Source: Amycolatopsis thermophila (GTDB taxonomy: Bacteria > Actinomycetota > Actinomycetes > Mycobacteriales > Pseudonocardiaceae). From it: 64,000 bases of DNA. Below are positions 25,825-32,966 of this stretch, in pieces. The stretch spans positions 5,084,001-5,148,000 of the forward strand of contig NZ_JAUSUT010000001.1 in assembly GCF_030814215.1 (NCBI RefSeq), read 5' to 3'. Made by a program: the position numbers and the translations under genes. The notes beneath the pieces are model-generated. The model searched no databases and was not told the origin of the DNA. It worked only from the letters and a program-made list of their open reading frames with translations. Each line of letters begins with the position of its first letter. Position 1 is the first letter of the stretch.

Positions 25825-26019
25825 CGAACATAGGAGCATCGAACGCTTCCACCGCACCCTGCTCGAGGAATGGGCCTACCACCAGCCCTACACCTCAGAA
25901 ACCCACCGCCAAACAGCCTTCCCCGACTGGCTGCACTGGTACAACTACCACCGACCCCACACCGGCATCGACGGCCACACCCCAGCCAGCCGCGGCACCA
26001 ACCTCACCAAACAACACAC

Positions 26020-26805
26020 CTAGCGCGCTTCCCGCGCCGCCCACTCGCGTCGCCGGCGGGTCAGCACCTCGACCAGCTCACTCCGCCGTCGCGCGACCTC
26101 GTCGTAACTGCCCATGACCCCCACCGCGGCCACGGTCTTGCCCCCCTCGACCACGGCGACCGACACCCCGTCGGCTTCGGTCGACGCACCGGGCGCGGCC
26201 ACGAGACCGTCCCGCTGGATCTGCGCCAGATCGGCCAGGAACCGGTCCACGCGGTCCGTCTCGTCCGGCGGCAGCGCACTGATCTGCGCCCACAGGTCCC
26301 GCTTGTCCATCCCGGCCAGCAGCACCCAGCCGGTCGACGTCCGGATCAGCGAGCGCCGGACGAACCCCTCCGCGAGGTAGGCGTACCGCGGATCGGACGA
26401 GGCGTAGTCGACGTAGTAGAGGTCGCTGCCGACCACGATGGCGAGCACGGCGGTCATGCCCGTCTCGTCGTGCAGGGCCACCAGGTCCTCGTGCGTGACC
26501 GTGGTGACGGTGGGACGGCCGGCGAGCCGGGTGAGCAGGAACGGTGCCGGCCCCAGGGTGTAGCGGCGGTCGCGCTCGTCCAGGTAACCGGTCGCGACGA
26601 GCCCGTTGACCAGGCCCTGGATGGAGCTCAGGGGCGCGTCGAGCTCGCGGGCGAACTCGGTCAGCGTCGTCCCGTGGGTCGAGCGGGCTGCCAGGTCGAG
26701 GATCGTCGCCACCCGGTCGATCATCCGGTGGCGGGGCCTCGGGCGGCCATGCGGCGTGGGGTGCGTCGGCACGGCGTCGCTGCTTTCTTGATCGGTTGCG
26801 TTCAC
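26020..26805 (-). CDS. IclR-family transcriptional regulator
   Basis: A 261-residue IclR protein. The N-terminal winged HTH (about 28-90; MIDRVATILDLAARSTHGTT, then LTEFARELDAPLSSIQGLV) is followed by an IclR effector domain (LYYVDYASSDPRYAYLAEG, RTSTGWVLLAG). It is divergent from caiB-gcdH, with 58 bp between starts, and likely controls them. Its stop TAG lies inside the terminal CTAG of the IS481 element, so the last residues may have been set or kept by that insertion. Confidence 0.86.
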   Translation of the reverse strand: MNATDQESSDAVPTHPTPHGRPRPRHRMIDRVATILDLAARSTHGTTLTEFARELDAPLSSIQGLVNGLVATGYLDERDRRYTLGPAPFLLTRLAGRPTVTTVTHEDLVALHDETGMTAVLAIVVGSDLYYVDYASSDPRYAYLAEGFVRRSLIRTSTGWVLLAGMDKRDLWAQISALPPDETDRVDRFLADLAQIQRDGLVAAPGASTEADGVSVAVVEGGKTVAAVGVMGSYDEVARRRSELVEVLTRRRREWAAREAR

Positions 26806-26825
26806 GGAACCCTACACCGGGGCGG

Positions 26826-26863
26826 GTTGCGTAAATACGTAGGTTACTGCCAGACTGCGTAAC
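26826..26863. promoter_or_regulatory. Candidate IclR operator region
   Basis: The word TGCGTAA is repeated at 26828-26834 and 26856-26862, 28 bp apart, within an AT-richer stretch (gtaaatacgtaggttac) between the divergent IclR and CoA-transferase starts. The second copy ends at the CoA-transferase ATG. Position suits repression, but no clean palindrome is visible. Confidence 0.3.
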
Positions 26864-28003
26864 ATGAACATGCCGCTGGACGGCGTCGTCGTCGCCGACT
26901 TCAGCCGGGTGCTGGCCGGCCCGCTGGCGTCGATGACGCTGGCCGACCTCGGCGCCACCGTGATCAAGGTGGAACGGCCCGGCTCGGGGGACGACACCCG
27001 CAGCTGGGGCCCGCCGTGGACGGCCAACTCCAGTGCGTACTTCGAGTGCGCGAACCGGTCGAAGCGCTCGGTGGTCCTCGATCTCGACGACGACGCGGAC
27101 CTCGCGCTGGCCCGTGAACTGGCCCGCCGCGCCGACGTCCTGGTGGAGAACTTCCGCGACGGCGCCCTGGCGCGCCGGGGTCTGGACTACGCGTCCGTCC
27201 GCGCCGTCAACCCGGGGGTCGTCTACTGCTCGGTGACCGGGTTCGGCAGCCGGGGAGGCGCGCCCCTGCCCGGCTACGACTTCCTCGTGCAGGCCACGGG
27301 AGGCCTGATGAGCATCACCGGCGAGGCCGACGGCGAACCGGCGAAGGTCGGTGTGGCCGTGGTCGACGTGCTGACCGCCAAGGACGCCACGATCGGGATC
27401 CTCGCCGCGCTGCGGGCCCGCGAGGCGACCGGGCGCGGGCAGCGGATCGAGGTCAACCTGCTGTCCAGCCTGCTCGGGTCGCTGGCCAATCAGGCCTCCG
27501 CCTATCTCGCGACGGGCCGGGCGCCCCGCCGGATGGGCAACCGGCACCCGTCGGTCGCGCCGTACGAAACGCTGCGGTGCAAGGACGACGTGCTGGCCCT
27601 GGCCTGCGGCAACGACCGGCAGTTCCAGCGGCTGGCCGACGTGCTCGGCGACCCGGGCCTGGCCGCCGACGGCCGGTTCGCGACCAACGAGGCGCGCGTT
27701 CTCAACCGTCCGGCGCTGCGGTCCGCGCTCGAAGACCTGCTGGCCCAGGACACCGCCGGCGCGTGGAGCGCGCGTCTGACCGCGGCCGGGGTGCCCGCGG
27801 GCGAGGTCGGCGACCTCGGCGACGGCCTGCGCCTGGCGGACTCGCTCGGCCTGGAGCCGACCGTCCCGGTCGGGGACGCGCCGCATCAGGTCCGGCACCC
27901 GGTGACCTATTCGGACACCCCGGTCACCCGCTACACCGCCCCGCCCCGCCTGGGGCAACACAGTGACGAGATCCGCCGCTGGCTCGAAGAGGAGACACGA
28001 TGA
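26864..28003 (+). CDS. CaiB/BaiF family (class III) CoA-transferase
   Basis: A 379-residue class III CoA-transferase that moves CoA between carboxylates. The N-terminus VVVADFSRVLAGPLASMTLA, the segment GATVIKVERPG, and PGYDFLVQATGGLM with the catalytic Asp at about 139 are diagnostic. It overlaps the following dehydrogenase gene by 4 bp (ATGA). Paired with a glutaryl-CoA-dehydrogenase-like enzyme it probably makes glutaryl-CoA from glutarate using succinyl-CoA, as in known glutarate pathways; the substrate is inferred from context only. Confidence 0.86.
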   Translation: MNMPLDGVVVADFSRVLAGPLASMTLADLGATVIKVERPGSGDDTRSWGPPWTANSSAYFECANRSKRSVVLDLDDDADLALARELARRADVLVENFRDGALARRGLDYASVRAVNPGVVYCSVTGFGSRGGAPLPGYDFLVQATGGLMSITGEADGEPAKVGVAVVDVLTAKDATIGILAALRAREATGRGQRIEVNLLSSLLGSLANQASAYLATGRAPRRMGNRHPSVAPYETLRCKDDVLALACGNDRQFQRLADVLGDPGLAADGRFATNEARVLNRPALRSALEDLLAQDTAGAWSARLTAAGVPAGEVGDLGDGLRLADSLGLEPTVPVGDAPHQVRHPVTYSDTPVTRYTAPPRLGQHSDEIRRWLEEETR

Positions 28004-29190
28004 GCACCACCACGAAGCTGCCGCCGCTCGACCCGCGCGACCCCGCCGGGATCAACGACCTGCTGTCCAGCGACGAGAAGGACATCGCCGCCGCGGTCCG
28101 CCGCCTGTGCGAGGAGCGGGTCGACCCGTTCGTCGCCGGGTGGTTCGAGGAGGGCCGGATCACCGACATCCGCGGCCTGGCGAAGGAACTGGGCTCGCTC
28201 GGGGTGCTCGGGATGCACCTGGAGGGCTACGGGTGCGCCGGGATGTCCGCCACCCAGTACGGTCTTGCGTGCCTGGAGCTCGAGGCGTCCGACTCCGGTC
28301 TGCGGTCGCTGGTGTCGGTGCAGGGGTCGCTGGCGATGTTCGCGATCTGGCGGTGGGGCTCGGAGGAGCAGAAGCAGCAGTGGTTGCCTCCGATGGCCGC
28401 CGGCGAGGCGATCGGCTGCTTCGGGCTGACCGAGCCGGACATCGGGTCGGACCCGGGCAGCATGCGCACGCGGGCGCGCCGCGACGGGGCGGACTGGGTG
28501 CTCGACGGCCGCAAGATGTGGATCACCAACGGCAGCGTCGCCGACGTCGCGGTGGTGTGGGCGCAGACGGACGAGGGTGTGCGCGGGTTCGTGGTTCCCA
28601 CGGACACGCCGGGTTTCTCGGCGCCGGAGATCAAGCACAAGCTGTCGCTGCGGGCATCGGTGACGAGCGAGCTGGTTCTGGACGGCGTGCGGCTGCCCGC
28701 GGACGCGGTGCTGCCCGAGGTGACCGGGCTGAAGGGCCCGCTGAGCTGCCTGAACGAGGCGCGGTTCGGGATCGTGTGGGGCGCGATGGGTGCGGCGCGG
28801 TCGTGCCTGCACGCGGCGCTGTCCTACGCGGGCGAACGCACCCAGTTCGGCAAGCCGATCGCCGGTTTCCAGCTGACGCAGCAGAAACTCGTCGACATGA
28901 CGCTGGAGTACACCAAGGGCGTGCTGCTGGCGTTGCACCTGGGGCGCCGGAAGGACGCGGGGGCGCTCCGGCCGGAGCAGGTGAGCCTCGGCAAGCTCAA
29001 CAACGTGCGCGAGGCGCTGGACATCTGCCGCGCGGCGCGGACGATCCTGGGCGCCAACGGGATTTCGCTGGAGTACCCGGTGATCCGGCACATGAACAAC
29101 TTGGAGTCCGTGCTGACCTACGAGGGCACCGTCGAGATGCACACGCTGGTCGTCGGCCAGGCGATCACCGGCCACGCCGCCTTCCGGTGA
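28000..29190 (+). CDS. gcdH: Glutaryl-CoA dehydrogenase-like acyl-CoA dehydrogenase
   Basis: A 396-residue FAD-dependent acyl-CoA dehydrogenase of the GCDH subgroup: GCFGLTEPDIGSDPGSM, KMWITNGSVADVAVVWAQT, KHKLSLRASVTSE, ARFGIVWGAMGAARSCL and ERTQFGKPIAGFQLTQQKL match that group. The catalytic base is Glu375 in TYEGTVEMHTLVVG. GCDH oxidises and decarboxylates glutaryl-CoA to crotonyl-CoA, the last specific step of lysine, tryptophan and glutarate breakdown. It is translationally coupled to the CoA-transferase and convergent with the thiolase operon, with a hairpin between. Confidence 0.83.
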   Translation: MSTTTKLPPLDPRDPAGINDLLSSDEKDIAAAVRRLCEERVDPFVAGWFEEGRITDIRGLAKELGSLGVLGMHLEGYGCAGMSATQYGLACLELEASDSGLRSLVSVQGSLAMFAIWRWGSEEQKQQWLPPMAAGEAIGCFGLTEPDIGSDPGSMRTRARRDGADWVLDGRKMWITNGSVADVAVVWAQTDEGVRGFVVPTDTPGFSAPEIKHKLSLRASVTSELVLDGVRLPADAVLPEVTGLKGPLSCLNEARFGIVWGAMGAARSCLHAALSYAGERTQFGKPIAGFQLTQQKLVDMTLEYTKGVLLALHLGRRKDAGALRPEQVSLGKLNNVREALDICRAARTILGANGISLEYPVIRHMNNLESVLTYEGTVEMHTLVVGQAITGHAAFR

Positions 29191-29198
29191 CCGGATCC

Positions 29199-29239
29199 GG
29201 CCGGCCCGTGGGACGCTTCGCGTGCCGTACGGGCCGGCC
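29199..29239. terminator. Bidirectional hairpin between convergent operons
   Basis: ggccggcccgt (29199-29209) pairs with acgggccggcc (29229-29239) to give an 11-bp GC stem, with an inner acgc/gcgt helix in the loop. It lies 9 bp after the gcdH stop. No U-run follows, as is common in high-GC actinobacteria. The rest of the gap to 29394 shows nothing else. Confidence 0.6.
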
Positions 29240-29394
29240 CGGGTCGTCGCGGGTCCCTTGGGATCGTGACCGGCAGCGGTAGCCCTCCACGATGGACTCG
29301 CGAGCGTGCCGGCCGCGGTGGCGCCCGCCGGTGTGTCCTCCTTCCAGTTGTGGGCGCCCCGGATCCGCCGTTCTCCTACTTCCGCCCCGACGCC

Positions 29395-30537
29395 CTAGGT
29401 GTGGTTGCTCAGCACCAGCGTGCCCGCCGCCATGAACATGCCTCCGTTGCCCAGCGCCACGCTCACCTCCACGCCCGGCACCTGCGCCGCCGCCTGGCCG
29501 CGCAGCTGCCGCACCGATTCCTGCACCAGGAACATCCCGTACATGCCCGTGTGGGTGTAGGACAGGCCACCGCCGTTGGTGTTGAGCGGCAGCTCGCCCC
29601 CGGGGGCGGTCCGGCCCTCCGCGATGAACGCCCCGGCCTCGCCCCGAGGGAGGAACCCCATGTCCTCCAGGCCGTAGACGGGGACGTGCGCGAACGCGTC
29701 GTAGATCATCAGGTGGTCGACGTCGCCGTGGGTGATGCCGGCCTCGGCGAACGCGTCGGCGCTCGAGCGGCGGAACGCGGCCGACGTGGTGAAGTCCGCC
29801 ATCTGCGAGATCAGCGGCGACTCGAACGTCTCCCCGGTGCCCAGGATGTGCACCGGCGGCTGGGGCAGGTCCCGCGCCCGCTCGGCGGAGGTGATCACCA
29901 GCGCCCCGCCGCCGTCGGTGACCAGGCAGCACTCCAGCAGGTGCAGCGGGTAGGAGATCATCCGCGACGCCAGCACGTCCTCCACCGTGATCGGGTCCCG
30001 GTAACGGGCCCGCGGGTTGCGCGCCGCCCACTGGCGCTGCGCGACGGCCACCGACGCCAGCTGCTCGGCGGTCAGCCCGAACTCCTTCATGTACCGCAGC
30101 AGGGGGATGGTGAACATGCTCGGCGGGCCGGTCACCCCGTAGGGCACCTCGAACTGGCCGTTGGGGCTGGACGCCGGGAACGCACCGCGCGCCGCGCCGA
30201 CCCGGGACTTGCCCGACTCGCCATGGGTCACCAGCACCGTGGTCGCGTGCCCGGCGCGGATCGCCTCGACCGCGTGCCGCACGTGCAGCAGGAACGACGT
30301 CCCGCCGACGCCGGTGCCGTCGATCCACCGCGGCTGGATGCCCAGCGCGTGCGCCACCGTGACCGGGCCCGGCGCCGACACGCTCGCGATCCCGTCGATG
30401 TCGGACATGCGCAACCCGGCGTCGGCCACGGCGTTGCGCGCCCCTTCGACGTGCAGGCGGATCGTGGAGTGCCCGGGCAGGACCCCGATCTCGTCGGTCT
30501 CGGCCGCCCCGCAGACCACCACGTCGCCGCGCGTCAT
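29395..30537 (-). CDS. Thiolase-like / lipid-transfer protein (acyl-CoA thiolase or aldolase)
   Basis: A 380-residue thiolase-superfamily protein of the SCP2-thiolase/Ltp type: VAVAQRQWAARNPRARYRDP, HLLECCLVTDGGGALVITS, MIYDAFAHVPVYGLEDMGFL and LPLNTNGGGLSYTHTGMYGM are typical. Such proteins work as complexes with a DUF35 partner, cleaving 3-keto- or 3-hydroxyacyl-CoA. The DUF35 gene is directly upstream and overlaps by 4 bp. It is the last step of the catabolic set encoded here. The stop codon is TAG in a CTAG. Confidence 0.84.
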   Translation of the reverse strand: MTRGDVVVCGAAETDEIGVLPGHSTIRLHVEGARNAVADAGLRMSDIDGIASVSAPGPVTVAHALGIQPRWIDGTGVGGTSFLLHVRHAVEAIRAGHATTVLVTHGESGKSRVGAARGAFPASSPNGQFEVPYGVTGPPSMFTIPLLRYMKEFGLTAEQLASVAVAQRQWAARNPRARYRDPITVEDVLASRMISYPLHLLECCLVTDGGGALVITSAERARDLPQPPVHILGTGETFESPLISQMADFTTSAAFRRSSADAFAEAGITHGDVDHLMIYDAFAHVPVYGLEDMGFLPRGEAGAFIAEGRTAPGGELPLNTNGGGLSYTHTGMYGMFLVQESVRQLRGQAAAQVPGVEVSVALGNGGMFMAAGTLVLSNHT

Positions 30538-30941
30538 GCCGGCACCTCCGTCCCGACCGGGGTGAACTGGGGGATGGTCACGTCGCCGCGCTGCTCGAAG
30601 GTGACCCGCAGGTCCATGTCGAGCACCAGGTTGCCGGGCGTGTTCTCGACACCGACGATGTTGGTCATCATCCGCGGCCCCTCCGCCAGCTGCACCACCG
30701 CGATCGCGTAGGGCGCCTCGAACCCGGGCGCCGGGCGGTGCGTGATCGTGTACGAGTACAGCGTCGCCCGTCCACTGGTGGTGAACCATTCCAGCGCGTC
30801 CGACGCGCAGAACGGGCAGCACGGGCGCGGGTAGAAGAACGGGCGGCCGCAGTCCAGGCAGCGCTGGATGCGCAGCTCGCCCCGCGCGGCGGCGTCGAAG
30901 AACGGCTGGGTTTCGGGCGTGGGCACCGGAACCGGTTTCAT
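30534..30941 (-). CDS. DUF35 zinc-ribbon/OB-fold protein, thiolase partner
   Basis: A 135-residue protein. An N-terminal rubredoxin-like zinc ribbon has C28-x2-C31 (CLDCG) and C42-x2-C45 (CPFC), followed by an OB-fold (GRATLYSYTITHRP, then YAIAVVQLAEGPRM). DUF35 proteins bind the acyl-CoA end and form obligate complexes with Ltp-type thiolases, aldolases and hydratases. Its 4-bp overlap with the thiolase gene and 19-bp spacing from the SDR gene support a single operon. Confidence 0.85.
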   Translation of the reverse strand: MKPVPVPTPETQPFFDAAARGELRIQRCLDCGRPFFYPRPCCPFCASDALEWFTTSGRATLYSYTITHRPAPGFEAPYAIAVVQLAEGPRMMTNIVGVENTPGNLVLDMDLRVTFEQRGDVTIPQFTPVGTEVPA

Positions 30942-30960
30942 GTCGCTCCTTTGTAGAGGG

Positions 30961-31839
30961 TCAGCGGCCGAGCAGCGGACCGAACGCCTGCTCGATCCGT
31001 GTCGCCAGCGTGTCGGGGTCCCACGGTCCGGTGCCGAAGATCCGGCTGACCGGTTCCGGGTTGTTGTAGAGCGCCACCTGGTACCCGGCGGCGTGCAGGA
31101 TCCGCCCGGTGATCCAGCCGGACGCGGTGCCGGCGAGGTAACCGACGAGCGGCGCGACGTTGTCCGGCGAATGCTCGTCGGCAGCGGGGGAGCGGCGCCG
31201 CTCGCCGGGGATGGAGTCGGTCATCCGGGTGGCGGCGCCGGGGGAGACGGCGTTGACCGTGACGCCGTAGCGGGCCAGCGCGCGGGCGCTGGAGTAGGTC
31301 AGCCCGACGATGCCCATCTTCGCCGCGGCGTAGTTCGGCTGGCCGGGCGCTCCGTGCAGGCCGGAGACCGAGGTGAAGTTGATGATCCGGTTCTGCGCGT
31401 CGCCGTCGCCGAGCGAGCGCCAGTGCGCCGACGCGAACCGGGTGGTGTTGAACGTGCCCTTGAGGTGGACCCGGATCACGTCGTCCCACTCGCGCTCGGT
31501 CATGTTGAAGATCATCCGGTCGCGCAGGATGCCGGCGACGTTCACCAGCACGTCCAGCCGGCCGAACTCGGCGATCGCCGTGCCGATCAGCTTCTCCGCC
31601 GCCGCGTGGTCGGAGACGTCGGAGGTGTCCGCGACCGCCTTCCCGCCGGCCGCGGTGATCTCCTCGGCGACCGTGGCGGCGGGGCCGGTGTCGGTGCCGG
31701 ACCCGTCCAGTTGGGTGCCGAGGTCGTTGACCACCACGTGCGCGCCGTCGCCGGCCAGCAGCCGGGCGACCGACGCGCCGATCCCCCTGCCCGCTCCGGT
31801 CACGATCGCGACCCGTCCGTCCAGGCGTCCCATGCCCAT
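30961..31839 (-). CDS. SDR 3-hydroxyacyl-CoA dehydrogenase (MFE-2 type)
   Basis: A 292-residue SDR with TGAGRGIG, the NVAG motif, the catalytic Ser in INFTSVSGLHG and the Tyr-Lys pair in NYAAAKMG. HVVVNDLGTQLDGSG and PGAATRMTDSIP resemble the dehydrogenase half of multifunctional enzyme type 2, which oxidises (R)-3-hydroxyacyl-CoA. I chose ATG 31839 because ggaaggcggg immediately precedes it. The divergently encoded hydratase (32034) is the matching hydratase-2 half, so a fused MFE-2 appears here as two divergent genes. Confidence 0.85.
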   Translation of the reverse strand: MGMGRLDGRVAIVTGAGRGIGASVARLLAGDGAHVVVNDLGTQLDGSGTDTGPAATVAEEITAAGGKAVADTSDVSDHAAAEKLIGTAIAEFGRLDVLVNVAGILRDRMIFNMTEREWDDVIRVHLKGTFNTTRFASAHWRSLGDGDAQNRIINFTSVSGLHGAPGQPNYAAAKMGIVGLTYSSARALARYGVTVNAVSPGAATRMTDSIPGERRRSPAADEHSPDNVAPLVGYLAGTASGWITGRILHAAGYQVALYNNPEPVSRIFGTGPWDPDTLATRIEQAFGPLLGR

Positions 31840-31861
31840 CCCGCCTTCCACCGCAGGTTTT

Positions 31862-31874
31862 AGAACTCGGTTCT
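31862..31874. promoter_or_regulatory. Operator-like site AGAACTCGGTTCT (SDR side)
   Basis: AGAAC-TCG-GTTCT is a palindrome of five-base arms around a 3-base centre, 22 bp upstream of the SDR start. The same word with small changes recurs at 31948-31960 and 37441-37453, in front of the other genes of this pathway and next to the TetR gene, which makes it the likely TetR operator. Confidence 0.6.
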
Positions 31875-31947
31875 GGAATTACTTTCGGCGCGGCGGGAGT
31901 GCCTGTCAAGAGGCTTGACACCGGGTGGCGGGGATCCTGTAATAGAC

Positions 31948-31960
31948 GAACCGAATTCTA
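31948..31960. promoter_or_regulatory. Operator-like site (hydratase side)
   Basis: On the minus strand the site reads TAGAATTCGGTTC, matching the site at 31862 in all but one base over the shared word. It lies about 75 bp upstream of the hydratase GTG start, in the same divergent promoter region. Confidence 0.55.
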
Positions 31961-32033
31961 ATATTCGTGTCTGGTCCACAGGGTCGTGAGACATCCCGGA
32001 GCGGCAACGGCGCCGCAGCGAGGAGGAAGGCAC

Positions 32034-32885
32034 GTGCCACTCAACCACGACGTGATCGGCCTGGAGTCGCCACCGGCCGAGAAGAGCTGGACCAGCAGGG
32101 ACACGCTGCTGTACGCGCTCGGCGTCGGCGCGGGCCAGGATGATCCGGCCGGCGAGCTCGAGTTCACCACGGAGAACACCGCCGGGGTCGGGCAGCGAGT
32201 GCTGCCCACCTTCGCGGTCCTCGCCGCCCAGGCGCCGGCGCGCCGGGACCTCGGCGACTTCGACCGGGCCATGCTGGTCCACGCGGAGCAGGCCTTCGAA
32301 CTGCACCGGCCGTTGCCCCCGGCCGGCACCGCACGGGTCACCACCACGGTGACCGGCATCCACGACAAGGGGTCCGGCGCGCTCGTGGTCACCGAGGCAC
32401 GCGCGGTGGACCCGGCCACGTCGGAAACGCTCGTCACCTCGCGCAGCTCCGTGTTCATCCGCGGCGAGGGCGGCTTCGGCGGCAGCCGCGGCCCGGCCAC
32501 CGAGTGGAAGGAGCCGGCACGTCCGCCGGACCACCGCGTGACCTACCGGACCCGGCCGGACCAGGCGCTGCTCTACCGGCTGTCCGGCGACCGCAACCCG
32601 TTGCACTCCGACCCCGCCTTCGCCGCCAGGGCCGGGTTCGCCCGCCCGATCCTGCACGGCCTGTGCACCTACGGCGTGACCGGCCGGGCGCTGCTGCACA
32701 CCCTCGCCGGGTCGGACCCGGCCCGGTTCGCCGCGATGTCCGGGCGGTTCAGCGCACCGGTGTTCCCCGGCGAGTCGCTCACGGTGTCGATGTGGGCCGA
32801 CGGCGAGAACGTCGCGTTCCGCACCACCAAGGACGACGGCACCGTGGTGATCGACCGCGGTACCGCCACGATCCGGCTCGGCTGA
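32034..32885 (+). CDS. MaoC/hydratase-2 type enoyl-CoA hydratase
   Basis: A 283-residue double-hotdog protein. The C-terminal half carries the hydratase-2 motif YRLSGDRNPLHSDPAFA, whose Asp and His add water to trans-2-enoyl-CoA to give (R)-3-hydroxyacyl-CoA; ILHGLCTYGV follows as in MFE-2 hydratases. The start is GTG 32034 behind a strong aggagg at 32021. It pairs functionally with the divergent SDR dehydrogenase. An MFS gene follows after 81 bp on the same strand. Confidence 0.86.
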   Translation: MPLNHDVIGLESPPAEKSWTSRDTLLYALGVGAGQDDPAGELEFTTENTAGVGQRVLPTFAVLAAQAPARRDLGDFDRAMLVHAEQAFELHRPLPPAGTARVTTTVTGIHDKGSGALVVTEARAVDPATSETLVTSRSSVFIRGEGGFGGSRGPATEWKEPARPPDHRVTYRTRPDQALLYRLSGDRNPLHSDPAFAARAGFARPILHGLCTYGVTGRALLHTLAGSDPARFAAMSGRFSAPVFPGESLTVSMWADGENVAFRTTKDDGTVVIDRGTATIRLG

Positions 32886-32966
32886 TACCCGATCGCACGT
32901 ACCCGGCCCGGGACACCCGCGCCGGCGATGACGCACGCGTTTTTCTCCACCCAGGGAAGGTGACCC

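Larger units (their letters stand above)
24460..25840 (+). mobile_element. IS110-family element with TC core
   Basis: A 1381-bp element without terminal inverted repeats, inserted in the conserved NGK/VERF codons of the IS481 transposase. The left junction is caaggTC-tgtgaag and the right junction ggagcaTC-gaacgc, so TC is the duplicated or exchanged core dinucleotide. About 246 bp of non-coding left end precede the transposase and only about 16 bp follow it, the layout of the IS110 group, whose bridge RNA is in the left end. Confidence 0.85.
23556..26023 (+). mobile_element. IS481-family element interrupted by an IS110
   Basis: Its ends are imperfect inverted repeats of 28 bp (23556-23583 against 25996-26023, 23 of 28 complementary), both terminating in CTAG. 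The right repeat overlaps the last codons of the transposase and the stop codon of the convergent IclR gene. Without the inserted IS110 (24460-25840) the element would be about 1.09 kb, normal for IS481. The left CTAG is shared with the IS701-like element. Confidence 0.78.
23680..26023 (+). pseudogene. IS481 transposase gene split by IS110
   Basis: The first part (23680-24459) encodes the HTH region (LRRAAERFQVSHTTVARWVG), the DDE domain opening (GELVHVDVKKLGRI) and the second Asp (IERVLTDNAMAY), ending ...QTNGKV. The second part (25841-26023) resumes as ERFHRTLLEEWAYHQPY and ends TNLTKQHT. Removing 24460-25840 restores an uninterrupted reading frame of about 320 codons with the expected NGKVERFHRT sequence. 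The start is ATG 23680 behind aggagg. It is inactive as it stands, but exact excision would regenerate it. Confidence 0.88.

Noticed and set aside
29391-29400. IS end at the CTAG over the thiolase stop codon
   Set aside because: CTAG is present, but no terminal inverted repeat or transposase fragment lies next to it in 29240-29394.
31862-31874. KstR (cholesterol regulon) operator
   Set aside because: The AACNNGTT-type KstR core has different spacing from AGAACTCGGTTCT, and a dedicated TetR gene lies beside another copy of the same word.
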